The notes beneath the pieces are model-generated. The model was not told where the DNA came from. It was given only the letters and a program-made list of their open reading frames with translations, and made no database searches. From NCBI GenBank assembly GCA_903885605.1, contig CAISJD010000020.1, positions 1-64,000 of the forward strand: DNA of 64,000 bases, written 5' to 3'. This stretch comes from an uncultured Chthonomonas sp. (GTDB lineage: Bacteria > Armatimonadota > Chthonomonadetes > Chthonomonadales > CAJBBX01). Made by a program: the position numbers and the translations under genes. Positions 43,887 through 52,209 of this stretch are shown here, piece by piece; position 1 is the stretch's first letter, and each line of letters begins with the position of its first letter.

Positions 43887-44105
43887 ATGGGACTGGAGTT
43901 CCAACGGAGCAGACAGGCTGTCAGCGGACGCACCATACTGGTGACATCCTGGTACGACGAGCATACGCTGAGCTATAAGGCCAGCGCGCCGGAGTACGCT
44001 CGGCTGCTGAACCGCGACGGGCTACCCGGAGATGGCTGCCTATCACGCTCCGCTGCCGTCGGGCTGGTTGTCAACGCACTGGACGAGTACTTCACCGCCG
44101 ACTGA
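43887..44105 (+). CDS. Hypothetical small protein
   Basis: 72 residues, preceded by AGGAGG with a 10-bp spacing, which is the main reason to accept it. The sequence is mixed hydrophilic, with TILVTSWYDEHTLSYK and an acidic end ALDEYFTAD. No membrane segment, signal or recognised motif is present. It stands alone between the divergent GH13-like gene and the CocE-like gene, with hairpins on both sides. Function unknown. Confidence 0.5.
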   Translation: MGLEFQRSRQAVSGRTILVTSWYDEHTLSYKASAPEYARLLNRDGLPGDGCLSRSAAVGLVVNALDEYFTAD

Positions 44106-44121
44106 GCGGCGCCGGAGCCGC

Positions 44122-44192
44122 CGGGTCGCAGGACCCGCGAGCGGCCGGCCGTAACGGAACGCGACGCACCGTGCGCGACCCTTGGCGCACGG
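44122..44192. terminator. Two hairpins between the small gene and the CocE-like gene
   Basis: CGGGTC-GCAG-GACCCG (44122-44137) forms a 6-bp stem with a 4-nt loop shortly after the small gene's stop. CCGTGCGC (44169-44176) and GCGCACGG (44185-44192) form a perfect 8-bp stem with an 8-nt loop. Neither has a following T-run. They may end the small gene's transcript or structure the leader of the CocE-like gene. Confidence 0.4.
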
Positions 44193-44237
44193 GATCATGC
44201 GTGTGTGCCTGACCGCGCCGCACGAGGAGCCTCCCTG

Positions 44238-45893
44238 ATGCCCAGAAGCCTGAGATCACGGCGGATCAAGGGGCTATGCCTCGCCGCCGTCGCCCTGCTC
44301 GCCGTCGGCGCACTGGCCCGGCAGACCCGCGTCGAGACCCGCAAGCTGCCCATGACCGACGGCACGCTGCTGGGCACCGACGTCCACCTGCCGCAGGGCC
44401 CCGGCCCTTTCCCGGTCATCGTCATGCGCACCCCCTACAGCAAGGACGCCTCATCGGGAGCGGGCAAGGCCGCCGCCGCGCGCGGCTACGCCGTAGTGAT
44501 CCAGGACACGCGCGGACGCTTCGGATCGCAAGGGGCCAACCTGCCCTTTGAGGCCGACGGCTGGTGGGAAGGACGCACCGACGGCGCCGACACGCTGGCC
44601 TGGGTGGCGAAGCAGCCCTGGTGCAACGGCAAGATCGGCACCATGGGCGGCTCGGCCGTGGGTATCACGCAGCTCCTTGCGGCCGGCACGGGTACGCCGC
44701 ACATCACGTCGCAGTACATTCAGGTCGCCACGCCGCGCATCTTCAACGACGCGGCCTTCCCAGGGGGCATCCTGCGCAAGAACCTCGTCGAGGGCTGGCT
44801 GACCTCTGCCCTCTTCGCGCCCGAGGCGCACGCGCTCTGGAAGGGCCACCCGATCTACTCGGACTTCTGGCGGAAGCGCGACCTGACGCTCCGCTTCGGC
44901 AAGACGCGCGCCCCGGCGGTCCACATGGGCGGCTGGTACGACATCTTCTGCCAGGGCACCATCGACGCCTTCACCGGCATGCAGGCGAGCGGAGGGGTCG
45001 GCGCACGGGGCCGGCAGAGGCTGGTCATGGGCCCCTGGACCCACGGCATCTTGCAGAACAAGGCCGGTGAACTGGGCTACCGTAACGGCAGCGCCCCGCC
45101 CAATCGCGCCGGCGATCCCTTTGCCTGGTTCGACTGGACGCTGAAGGGCCGGCGGACGCCGATGACGGAGGCGCCGGCGGTGACCTACTACACCATGGGC
45201 GACGCCTTCGACGCTTCGGCGCCCGGCAACGTCTGGCGCACGGCTTCGACATGGCCGCCCGCCGGCGGGCGCGTCCGGAACTGGTACCTGACGCAGGGCA
45301 GGGCGCTCAGCCCGCAGCGCCCTGCGGCCGGTTCGCTCAGCTATGCCTACGACCCGAAGAGCCCCGTGCCCACCGTGGGCGGCCCGCAACTGCTCATCCC
45401 GGCGGGGCCCATGGAGCAGTCCCGCGTGGAGCGGCGACCGGATGTCCTGGTCTTCACCAGCGAGCCGCTGGCCGCTCCGCTGGAGGTGACCGGCCGGGTC
45501 CGCGCCCACCTCATGGCCTCGTCGGATTGCCCGGACACGGACTTCATCGTGCGGCTCTGCGACGTCTACCCCGACGGGCGCAGCTACAATGTGTGCGAGG
45601 GCGGCCTCCGGGCGCGGTTCCGGAAGAGCCTGAGCCGCGAGGCGCTCATGACGCCGGGCAAGGCCGAGCGGCTCGGCATCGACCTCTGGTCCACGAGCAT
45701 CGTCTTCAACCGGGGGCACCGCATCCGCCTGCAGGTCACCTCCAGCAGCGATCCGGGACTGGACCCGAACCCGAACACGGGCGAGCCGTTCCGATCGTCG
45801 CCGCGCACCCGCGTGGCCCGGAACACGCTGCTGCTGGGCGGTGTCAAGGCCTCCTACCTGGCGCTGCCTGAGATGGGTACCGCGGGGCGATAG
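44238..45893 (+). CDS. Secreted CocE/NonD-family alpha/beta hydrolase
   Basis: 551 residues from ATG 44238, supported by GAGGAG at 44224-44229; a longer frame lacks a ribosome-binding site and would bury the signal peptide. The N-terminus RSRRIKGLCLAAVALLAVGA is a Sec-type signal. The catalytic domain shows MRTPYSKDAS, VIQDTRGRFGSQG and the nucleophile serine in GTMGGSAVGITQ. A C-terminal jelly-roll domain typical of X-Pro dipeptidyl peptidase/CocE proteins begins near residue 380 (FTSEPLAAPLEVTG). Family members cleave esters or dipeptidyl units; the substrate is unknown. Probably periplasmic. Confidence 0.88.
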   Translation: MPRSLRSRRIKGLCLAAVALLAVGALARQTRVETRKLPMTDGTLLGTDVHLPQGPGPFPVIVMRTPYSKDASSGAGKAAAARGYAVVIQDTRGRFGSQGANLPFEADGWWEGRTDGADTLAWVAKQPWCNGKIGTMGGSAVGITQLLAAGTGTPHITSQYIQVATPRIFNDAAFPGGILRKNLVEGWLTSALFAPEAHALWKGHPIYSDFWRKRDLTLRFGKTRAPAVHMGGWYDIFCQGTIDAFTGMQASGGVGARGRQRLVMGPWTHGILQNKAGELGYRNGSAPPNRAGDPFAWFDWTLKGRRTPMTEAPAVTYYTMGDAFDASAPGNVWRTASTWPPAGGRVRNWYLTQGRALSPQRPAAGSLSYAYDPKSPVPTVGGPQLLIPAGPMEQSRVERRPDVLVFTSEPLAAPLEVTGRVRAHLMASSDCPDTDFIVRLCDVYPDGRSYNVCEGGLRARFRKSLSREALMTPGKAERLGIDLWSTSIVFNRGHRIRLQVTSSSDPGLDPNPNTGEPFRSSPRTRVARNTLLLGGVKASYLALPEMGTAGR

Positions 45894-45959
45894 GCGGCGA
45901 GGGCACACCGCCATGGTCGGCAGGCCGGCAAGCGTACGATGGACCGTGTGGAGGCAAGC

Positions 45960-46178
45960 ATGACAACGCTCTTCAGCGAGGCCATGACCAGGGTCTCGCA
46001 GATGTCGGACCAGGACCAGGACGCCATCGCCGCGCTCATCCTGGAGGAAATCGAATCGGAAGCCCGCTGGGACCGCGCCTTTGCGGCCGCTCCGTCAGCG
46101 CTGGCGGACCTCGGCCGCAAGGCGCTCGCCGAACACAGGGCCGGCGCCACGCGTCCCATGGAGGAGTTGCTGCGGTGA
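45960..46178 (+). CDS. Antitoxin of a ParE-like toxin-antitoxin pair
   Basis: 72 residues from ATG 45960 with GGAGG five bases upstream; an earlier in-frame ATG at 45939 has no such site. It is acidic and helical (SDQDQDAIAALILEEIESE), as in small antitoxins encoded before ParE-like toxins. Its stop overlaps the toxin's GTG start by 4 bp. It would bind and neutralise the toxin and probably autoregulate the pair. A DNA-binding domain is not evident, so repression is uncertain. Confidence 0.7.
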   Translation: MTTLFSEAMTRVSQMSDQDQDAIAALILEEIESEARWDRAFAAAPSALADLGRKALAEHRAGATRPMEELLR

Positions 46179-46441
46179 CGTCCCACACGACGACGGGCTT
46201 CCGCGGCATGTTTGCGCGGCTACCCGGCGACGTGCAGCAGCACGCGAGGGATGCGTACCGGGCGTTCCTGCGTGACCCCTTCCACCCGAGCCTGCGGTTC
46301 AAGCGCCTGAACTCAGGCGATGAGTTGTGGTCCGTCCGCGTCGGCCTCCACTACCGCGCTGTCGGGGTTCGAGACGGCGCGGCCATCGTCTGGTTCTGGA
46401 TCGGCACCCATGCGGAGTACGACCGCCTCACGGCACGGTAG
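46175..46441 (+). CDS. ParE/RelE-superfamily-like toxin
   Basis: 88 residues, GTG start overlapping the antitoxin stop by 4 bp. The order RGMFARLPGDVQQHARDAY, NPxHPSLRFKR-like (DPFHPSLRFKRL), WSVRVGLHYRAVGV and IVWFWIGTHAEYDRL fits a widespread ParE-like toxin family found behind short acidic antitoxins. ParE proteins block gyrase and RelE proteins cut mRNA on ribosomes; this branch has not been assigned to either from the sequence here. The gene ends 8 bp before the convergent gene at 46450. Confidence 0.78.
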   Translation: MTSHTTTGFRGMFARLPGDVQQHARDAYRAFLRDPFHPSLRFKRLNSGDELWSVRVGLHYRAVGVRDGAAIVWFWIGTHAEYDRLTAR

Positions 46442-46449
46442 GGCGCCGG

Positions 46450-47034
46450 TCACTTCGCCTTGTAGGGCGCCAGGAAATCGCGGGTGGCATCGCGGACGGC
46501 GTTGGCGGCGGCCTGGATTTGCCGCTCCGAGCCCTTATTGTCGAGGCTGACGCGATTGCCGCCGGAGCGGCCCGTCACGGTCTTGCCCGTCAGGAGCGCC
46601 TCGCCCGTCTTCACGTCGAGTAGCCAGACGCGCACGTCGGTGCGGCCCTCCACGTCCTCGTACCATGTCCGCTTCTGCCTCTTCTGCTCGGTGGCGGTGA
46701 CGGCACAGAACAGGACGAAGTCAGCGCCGGCCTTCTTGCCGACCTCCAGCACCACGGATCGGCGCCAGTTCTCCTCGTCGGTCATGTCGAGCGCCAGCGC
46801 ACGGAGGGCGGAGCGGACATCGTCGCGCGGGGTCAGGGCATAGCACGCGGCGGGCAGGTGCGTGGTCGCCCAGTCGTCGATCATTCCGGCCTGCCGCTGC
46901 TTGAACTCGCCCCACTTCTCGCCGCTGCCGTTTACGGTGGGGATCACCGCCACCGTACCTCGCACGGCGCCGAGGCCCGGCAAGCTGACCAGGGCCAGCG
47001 TGGCGATGAGCAGAAGTCGGTTGGTGAGATGCAT
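46450..47034 (-). CDS. Secreted protein of unknown function (weakly CsgG/LpoB-like)
   Basis: 194 residues from ATG 47034 with GGAGG upstream. A clear Sec signal (LLLIATLALVSLPGLGA) ends near residue 23, with no lipobox. The mature domain has alternating strand/helix segments: TVAVIPTVNG, ADFVLFCAVTATEQ, TDVRVWLLDVKTGEALLTG and a helix QIQAAANAVRDATRDFL at the end. The V-W-L-L-D-x-x-T-G-E pattern occurs in CsgG/LpoB-type envelope proteins, but the match is too short for assignment. It diverges from the ferritin-like gene. Confidence 0.65.
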   Translation of the reverse strand: MHLTNRLLLIATLALVSLPGLGAVRGTVAVIPTVNGSGEKWGEFKQRQAGMIDDWATTHLPAACYALTPRDDVRSALRALALDMTDEENWRRSVVLEVGKKAGADFVLFCAVTATEQKRQKRTWYEDVEGRTDVRVWLLDVKTGEALLTGKTVTGRSGGNRVSLDNKGSERQIQAAANAVRDATRDFLAPYKAK

Positions 47035-47171
47035 GGCGACGCCTCCATGGCCCGGGCTACGGCCCGAACACAATCCTATGGACGGCCGGGGAGCGCCTCG
47101 GGTTGCGGCCCGGCGCGGCCGGAGGGTAGGCTGTTGGCATCGGCAGCAACAACGCCCAAGGAGCATGACCT

Positions 47172-47675
47172 ATGCATCAAGAGAGCATCGCATTGCTGAA
47201 CGCCGCAGCGGCCGACGAGCTGGCCGCCGTGCATCAGTACATGTACTTCCACTTCCACTGCAACGACCAGGGATACGACCTGCTGGCCGGCCTCTTCCGC
47301 CGCACTGCTATCGAGGAGATGCTACACATCGAGCGGCTGGCCGAGCGCATCCTCTTCCTGAAGGGCGACGTAACGCTGGTGCCCGCCGCAGAGGTGAGGG
47401 CGGTCACCGACGTGCGCCAGATGCTGCAGATCTCCCGCGACATGGAGGAGGGCAGCGCGGTGGCCTACGGCAAGTGGGCCAACGAGTGCGGGGGCAGGGG
47501 CGATAGCGCCTCCAAGCAGCTCTTCGAGGGCCTGGTGATGGACGAAGAGCGCCACTACGGCTCGTACGATACCGAGCTGGGCAACCTGGACCGCTTCGGC
47601 GACAAGTACCTCGCCCTGCAGTCCATGGAACGCAGCAGGGCCGTGGCCGCCGCAGCTGCTGCCGCCCCCCTGTAG
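47172..47675 (+). CDS. Ferritin-like/bacterioferritin-type protein
   Basis: 167 residues, AAGGAG upstream. A four-helix bundle with di-iron ligands is visible: DELAAVHQYMYFHFH (first Glu), IEEMLHIERLAERI (E-x-x-H pair), DMEEGSAVAYGKW and VMDEERHYGSYD (second E-x-x-H). This is the pattern of bacterioferritin, which stores iron and detoxifies hydrogen peroxide. The haem-binding Met of true bacterioferritin cannot be placed with certainty. The C-terminal alanine run (about 155-165) is unusual. It is a single-gene unit, with no iron-box seen upstream. Confidence 0.82.
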   Translation: MHQESIALLNAAAADELAAVHQYMYFHFHCNDQGYDLLAGLFRRTAIEEMLHIERLAERILFLKGDVTLVPAAEVRAVTDVRQMLQISRDMEEGSAVAYGKWANECGGRGDSASKQLFEGLVMDEERHYGSYDTELGNLDRFGDKYLALQSMERSRAVAAAAAAAPL

Positions 47676-47730
47676 AGGCCCAAACGGCGCACACTGCTCG
47701 ACAGATGGGCAAGGTGTGCCAGACTATAGT

Positions 47731-47803
47731 GGGTCGCTCGTTGAAGGTCCTTCGGGGCCTTCAGCGTTCCTCGACGCATACCGGTTCGCCGGACGAGCGA
47801 CCC
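47731..47803. other. Structured inverted-repeat element (possible RNA or bidirectional terminator)
   Basis: GGGTCGCTCG (47731-47740) and CGAGCGACCC (47794-47803) form a perfect 10-bp outer stem. Directly inside is TTGAAGGTCC-TTCG-GGGCCTTCAG (47741-47764), a 10-bp stem with two G-T pairs and a TTCG loop. A second hairpin, CCGG-TTCG-CCGG, lies at 47781-47792. Together they make a multibranch structure of 73 nt, with a TATAGT box touching its left end. It lies between two convergent genes. It is not a tRNA: no anticodon arm or T-loop is present. Confidence 0.45.
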
Positions 47804-47847
47804 TCTGCTCTGCGCAGCTACGCACGTCCGGCGCATGGCCCCCTGGC

Positions 47848-48258
47848 CTACTCCTCGGCCTCCTCCAGTTCGGACTGGTAGCGGGCCACGGTCTCCTCGG
47901 GAAGCGCCTCCAACAGCAGCTCCTGCAGGAAATCGGGTTCGACCTCCAGCCCCTCCAACTGCGGCGTCCAGTTCACGCCCACCAGCACCTCATCGTCGTT
48001 CATGCCGGGCAGCCAGCCGAAAAGGAACTGCGATAGCGGCAGCTCCTCGGGGGCGTACTCTGTGAACTCGGACTGCTGCACCGCAATGGCGGCTTCGGGA
48101 GAGGACCAGAAGATGAGCGCGTTGGCGCCCTCCTCCTCCTCCGATTCGCACCATGCGTATCCCTCTTCGTTCTGCAGCGCCCAGACAGCCCCGCGCTCCA
48201 CAGCCTCGGCCACGAAGGAGGTCAACTCCACCGGAAGCTCCTGAACCTCATCAGTCAT
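47848..48258 (-). CDS. DUF2750-like protein
   Basis: 136 residues from ATG 48258, preceded by GGAGGAGGG. The pattern AVERGAVWALQNEEGYAW ... ALIFWSSPEAAIA fits DUF2750, small proteins of unknown function found in many bacteria. It is strongly acidic, with Glu-rich runs (CESEEEEGA and a final ELEEAEE). No signal or membrane segment. It lies 29 bp after the aldo/keto reductase gene and is probably co-transcribed. Confidence 0.75.
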   Translation of the reverse strand: MTDEVQELPVELTSFVAEAVERGAVWALQNEEGYAWCESEEEEGANALIFWSSPEAAIAVQQSEFTEYAPEELPLSQFLFGWLPGMNDDEVLVGVNWTPQLEGLEVEPDFLQELLLEALPEETVARYQSELEEAEE

Positions 48259-48287
48259 ATGTGTGCCCTCCTCCTGCGGCAAGCCGC

Positions 48288-49229
48288 TCAGTTGCCCGTC
48301 ACGCTGTCGACGCGTCCGAAGAGGCGGCCGAGGCGGGCGACGGCTTCCGGGCTCAGTGGCCCGGCGTTGATGGATCGTGCGTTCTGCTCCAGATGCTCTG
48401 CATTCCCGGTGCCGCTGAGCACCACGTCGATGCCCGGCTCGTGGCGGCAGAAGCGATAGGCCGCCTCCGGGATCGAGGCCGCATGGCCCTCGCGCACCAG
48501 CCAGCCCAGCGGGTCATCGATCTCCAGTCCGTCCGCGTCGACCTGGCCCTGGGCCACCAGGTCGGCTACCAGCTCACGCAGCGCCTCGGGGCGGCTCAAC
48601 GCGCGGCGGACGGCGAACATATCGAGCGTGCCGATGCCCTTCTCCCGCGTCTGCTCCAGGACGCGGCTCCGCGCGGAGGGGTTCAGCAGGTTGAAGCCCA
48701 CCATCATGACGCTCCAGCAACCGTCACGCACCGCCTGGGAGAGCATGGCGTGGCCGGGATCGCCGATGAACGCCTCGGTGATGCCCAGGTAGCGGATCTT
48801 GCCCTGCTCGCGTAGGCGAAGCATGGCCGGCACAAGCTCCTCGCGGCAGTAGGCGTACTCGTCGACGGAGACGCCGTGGAGCTGGTAGACATCCACACTA
48901 TCGGTCCCGAGCCGCCGGAGCGAGGCGTTGAGCCGCTCCTCCAGCTCGGCGGCAGTGCCGCGGCGCCCCTGCCAATCAACGGCGGCCTTGGTGCAGAGCG
49001 TCAGCTTCTCGCGCGGGAGGCCGGCGATGCCCAGCCCCACGGCGGTCTCGGTGCCGTACATCTCGGCGGTGTCGATGAGCGTGACGCCCAGGTCCGCCGC
49101 ACGGCGCACCACGGCGGCGGCCTCGGCGTCTGTCTTGCCGTAGGAAAGCCCCAACCGGCTGTGGCCTCCGCATCCGAGGCCCATGGCGCTGACCTCAAGG
49201 CCCGTGTTGCCCAGCTTGACGGTCTCCAA
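48288..49229 (-). CDS. Aldo/keto reductase
   Basis: 313 residues. The TTG at 49229 is chosen because GAGGAG lies just upstream and the protein then begins LETVKLGNTGLEVSAMGLG, as aldo/keto reductases usually do; a longer frame begins at 49280. The catalytic tetrad is visible: Asp and Tyr in LIDTAEMYGTE, Lys in LCTKAAVD, His in VYQLHGVS. The enzyme reduces carbonyls with NADPH in the cytoplasm; the substrate is unknown. It is divergent from the gene at 49330. Confidence 0.9.
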   Translation of the reverse strand: METVKLGNTGLEVSAMGLGCGGHSRLGLSYGKTDAEAAAVVRRAADLGVTLIDTAEMYGTETAVGLGIAGLPREKLTLCTKAAVDWQGRRGTAAELEERLNASLRRLGTDSVDVYQLHGVSVDEYAYCREELVPAMLRLREQGKIRYLGITEAFIGDPGHAMLSQAVRDGCWSVMMVGFNLLNPSARSRVLEQTREKGIGTLDMFAVRRALSRPEALRELVADLVAQGQVDADGLEIDDPLGWLVREGHAASIPEAAYRFCRHEPGIDVVLSGTGNAEHLEQNARSINAGPLSPEAVARLGRLFGRVDSVTGN

Positions 49230-49329
49230 GTTGCTCTCCTCGCCGATGATTGTGGCACGGAGGCGGCGCGATGGCCGCATGATGCCGACACCTCTGCCAT
49301 AGTATCAGGAACTAGAGGAGGACTGAGCC

Positions 49330-51291
49330 ATGCATGAGCGAAAGCAGAGCCGGCTGACCCTCTCGTGGCGCGTCGGCGTGCCGCACTACGAGGCCGACGA
49401 GGCCTTCGAGGCCCTCATGGAGCAGGTGCGCGCCAACGCGGACTGGCTGGACGAGGTCGCCTTCTTCGACAGCATCACGCACCACCTCTACCTTCCGCTT
49501 GAGCTCTTCGAGGAGCGGGCGCGCATCCTCGCCGGCCGCATCGAGGCGGTGCGCCAGGCCGGCATTCGCAGCGTCGGCATCAACGTGCTCGCCACGCTCG
49601 GCCACCTGGACGAGGCTCGCGACACCATGCCGCAGCTCCCCTTCCAGCCGTTCACAGGCATGGACGGCAGGACCTCCACCGGTTGCGGATGCCCCAACGC
49701 GCCGGGCCTCCGCGCCTACGTCGGCCGGAAGTACGCCCTCATGGCCGGCGCCGGGCCGGACTTCATCTGGGTCGATGACGACGTGCGGATGAACAACCAC
49801 GGCGTCCCGTTCGGCTGCTTCTGCCCCGTCTGCGTGGGCATCTTCTCCAACACGACGGGCCACGGCTTCGACCGCGCCTCGCTGGTGGCGGCCCTGCACG
49901 AAGCGGACCGCGACGACCTCCGCGCGGCATGGGTGGCGCACAACGGCAGGTCAATTTCGGCGCTGATGGCCCACGTTGCCGCGTCCATCGCTGCCGTGAA
50001 CCCCAGCATTGCCACGGGCCTGATGACCGCCGGCGCCGGCGACCTCTACTCGGGAGCCGATGTTTCCCGCTGGCTGCTGGATCTGGGCGCCTCCAAGCTT
50101 CGTCCCGGCGGCGGCTTCTACTGCGACGCCACGCCCGGCGGCATGGTCTCGAAGGCGTACGACATCGGCCGCGGCGCCCGCGCCATGCGGCACATGCCCG
50201 AGATCACGGACATCCAGTATGAACTGGAGAACTTCCCGTACCAGAAGCTCCGGAAGTCGGTCACGGCCCTGCTGAGCGAATGCACGCTGGCGCTGGCCAC
50301 CGGATGCGACGGCGTGGCGCTCAACATGCTGCCCATGTGGGGGGCGCCCTACGATGAGTGCGCGGCCTTCCTGCCCGCCCTGCGCCGCGTCCGCCCGGCG
50401 TGGGAGCAGCTGACGGCCCATGCAGCGGGCCTTCCCACCGCCGGGCTCTGGGCGCCGTGGAGAGCCGATCTGCTCGCTTCGGTCAAGCCTGAGCCCGGCC
50501 GGGGATGGCCGGGAGGGCTCTGGGAGCACGGAACCTCGCAGCCCTACGTGCTGGCGGAGATCGGCCTGCCGCTGAGCGTGGAGCCCTGGGACGGCGAGGC
50601 CCCGCCGCGATTCGGCTGCGTACTTACCGGACGGCCGGCGCAGGCGTTCGATGACGATGCCCTGCGTGCACTGCTGGCCGGCGGCGTGCTGATGGACACC
50701 GGCGCGCTGGACGTGCTGACCGAGCGCGGCCTCTCATCGCTTGCCGGAGTGCGAGTGGAACGCCGCATCGACAACGGAGCCATGGAACGCTTCACGGACG
50801 ACGCCCTGAACGGATCGGCCGCGGGCCAGATCCGCGACGCCCGCATCGAGTTCTGGGGCGATGCGCGGGGCATGGGCGACACACTGGAGGCGGTGGCCGA
50901 CGGCGTGCGTCCGCTGGCCGAGATGCAGGACTACTTCCGCAGGCCCCTCGGCACCTGCATGACGGCGTACGAGAACGACCTGGGCGGCCGCGTCGTGGTC
51001 ATGGGCTACGCGCCCTGGATGTTCCTCCAGTCCGTCACCAAGCGTGCGCAGCTGCTCAGCGCGGCGGACTGGATCACGCGCGGGAAGCTGCCTGTGCGGA
51101 TCGACGCCGCGGCGCCGGTCATCCCGTTCGTGAGGATGTCCGCCGACCGCGCCGTTGCTGCCGTGGTGCTGCTGAACGCCGGGCTTGACCCGGTGGAGGG
51201 CGTGGAGGTTCGCGTCCGCCTGGCCGACGCCGAGCGCACGGAGGCGGTGGAGATCGCGCCGTGGAGCACGGCGACGCTGTTGATCGGCTGA
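49330..51291 (+). CDS. Uncharacterised TIM-barrel (glycosidase-like) protein
   Basis: 653 residues, AGAGGAGG upstream. The first 350 residues look like a TIM barrel: EVAFFDSITHHLYLP, IRSVGINVLATLGHLDEA, FIWVDDDVRMNNHG and DIQYELENFPYQKL. Cysteine clusters TGCGCP and GCFCPVC resemble the zinc site in GH42-like enzymes, but the catalytic Glu pair is not certain. The second half, with ENDLGGRVVVMGYAPW and a final beta-domain (APWSTATLLIG), fits the glutaminase-like and C-terminal parts of such glycosidases. No signal peptide. I do not recognise a characterised family. Confidence 0.65.
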   Translation: MHERKQSRLTLSWRVGVPHYEADEAFEALMEQVRANADWLDEVAFFDSITHHLYLPLELFEERARILAGRIEAVRQAGIRSVGINVLATLGHLDEARDTMPQLPFQPFTGMDGRTSTGCGCPNAPGLRAYVGRKYALMAGAGPDFIWVDDDVRMNNHGVPFGCFCPVCVGIFSNTTGHGFDRASLVAALHEADRDDLRAAWVAHNGRSISALMAHVAASIAAVNPSIATGLMTAGAGDLYSGADVSRWLLDLGASKLRPGGGFYCDATPGGMVSKAYDIGRGARAMRHMPEITDIQYELENFPYQKLRKSVTALLSECTLALATGCDGVALNMLPMWGAPYDECAAFLPALRRVRPAWEQLTAHAAGLPTAGLWAPWRADLLASVKPEPGRGWPGGLWEHGTSQPYVLAEIGLPLSVEPWDGEAPPRFGCVLTGRPAQAFDDDALRALLAGGVLMDTGALDVLTERGLSSLAGVRVERRIDNGAMERFTDDALNGSAAGQIRDARIEFWGDARGMGDTLEAVADGVRPLAEMQDYFRRPLGTCMTAYENDLGGRVVVMGYAPWMFLQSVTKRAQLLSAADWITRGKLPVRIDAAAPVIPFVRMSADRAVAAVVLLNAGLDPVEGVEVRVRLADAERTEAVEIAPWSTATLLIG

Positions 51292-51310
51292 AGCCTGGAG
51301 GTCCTGATCG

Positions 51311-52009
51311 ATGAAGATGCTGCACATGGCCGCGGCCCTGCTGGCGGCGCTCGCCTGCACGGCCGCCACGGCCCAGGAGCCCGCGAAGAGCGGCCCGGAG
51401 CGATGGGAGCCCGATATCAAGAAGATGGAGGAGGCCGACCGCAAGGCGCCTCCGGCCCGGGGTGGCGTCGTATTCGCCGGCTCCAGCACCATCGTCATGA
51501 GCAAGCCGGAGCGCTGGTTCCCGGAGCTGAAGGCCAGCAACCGGGGCTTCGGCGGCTCGCAGATCGTCGACTCGACCTTCTATGCCGACCGGATCATCCT
51601 GCCGCTGGAGCCGTCGCTCATCGTCTTCCACGCGGGCGGCAACGACATCAACGGGGGCAAGGAGCCGGAGCAGGTCTGCGCCGACTTCGGGGCCTTCGTG
51701 CGCAAGGTCCATGCCGCCCTGCCCAACACGCGCGTCGTCTTCATGAGCCTCATGGCCACGCGGTCGCGGTGGAAGCACTGGCAGAAGATGGCCAAGGCCA
51801 ACGCGTTGGTCGAGGAGTTCTGTCGGGGCGACAACCGGCTATGGTACGTCGATATGGCCCGCTACCTGATGACCGACAACGCCGAGCCGCGCGACGACCT
51901 CTTCCGCACCGACAAGCTGCACCTGAATGAAGACGGCTACCGGGTCTGGACCTCGGTGCTGGGCCCCGTGCTGACGCGGCTGCTCTGGAAGCCCGCCCCG
52001 GCACGGTGA
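51311..52009 (+). CDS. Secreted SGNH/GDSL hydrolase
   Basis: 232 residues. A signal peptide (MLHMAAALLAALACTAATAQ) covers the first 22. SGNH blocks appear in order: Ser in VVFAGSSTIV (block I), Gly in NRGFGGSQI (II), Asn in HAGGNDIN (III), and Asp/His in DKLHLNEDGY (V). These are serine esterases, often removing acetyl groups from polysaccharides. It begins 19 bp after the TIM-barrel gene, so the two are likely one transcript, consistent with carbohydrate work. Confidence 0.9.
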   Translation: MKMLHMAAALLAALACTAATAQEPAKSGPERWEPDIKKMEEADRKAPPARGGVVFAGSSTIVMSKPERWFPELKASNRGFGGSQIVDSTFYADRIILPLEPSLIVFHAGGNDINGGKEPEQVCADFGAFVRKVHAALPNTRVVFMSLMATRSRWKHWQKMAKANALVEEFCRGDNRLWYVDMARYLMTDNAEPRDDLFRTDKLHLNEDGYRVWTSVLGPVLTRLLWKPAPAR

Positions 52010-52054
52010 GGCGGGCGCGAGGCGATGCGGTGCGGCGCCGGTGGCCGTGCCTTT

Positions 52055-52209
52055 GCCGTCATCCTGACACGAAGTGGAAGGACCCCCCGGGGGGCGCCGC
52101 CGCGGCTTCGCTCCCGATGCGGCCGGGCCTTGAGGTTGTGCGATGCGGCAATGCAGCGGGCAACCTATGGGGGGTCCTTCAGCCCCTGAAGGGCCTTCAG
52201 GATGACGGC
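52055..52209. repeat. Imperfect palindromic intergenic element
   Basis: GCCGTCATCCTGA (52055-52067) is an exact inverted copy of TCAGGATGACGGC (52197-52209), and GGACCCCCC (52080-52088) pairs with GGGGGGTCC inside it. Between them CCTTCAG-CCC-CTGAAGG (52177-52193) makes a further hairpin. The GTCATCCTGA/GAAGGACC words resemble a palindromic repeat scattered in many GC-rich genomes. The stretch 52010-52400 contains no gene. Confidence 0.6.

Noticed and set aside
41258-43978. Long + strand frames opposite the GH13-like gene
   Set aside because: Antisense shadows; all GH13 motifs are in the - strand frame, which has a good ribosome-binding site.
47731-47803. Possible tRNA
   Set aside because: The length (73 nt) and outer stem fit, but there is no anticodon arm, no T-loop sequence and no plausible D-arm.
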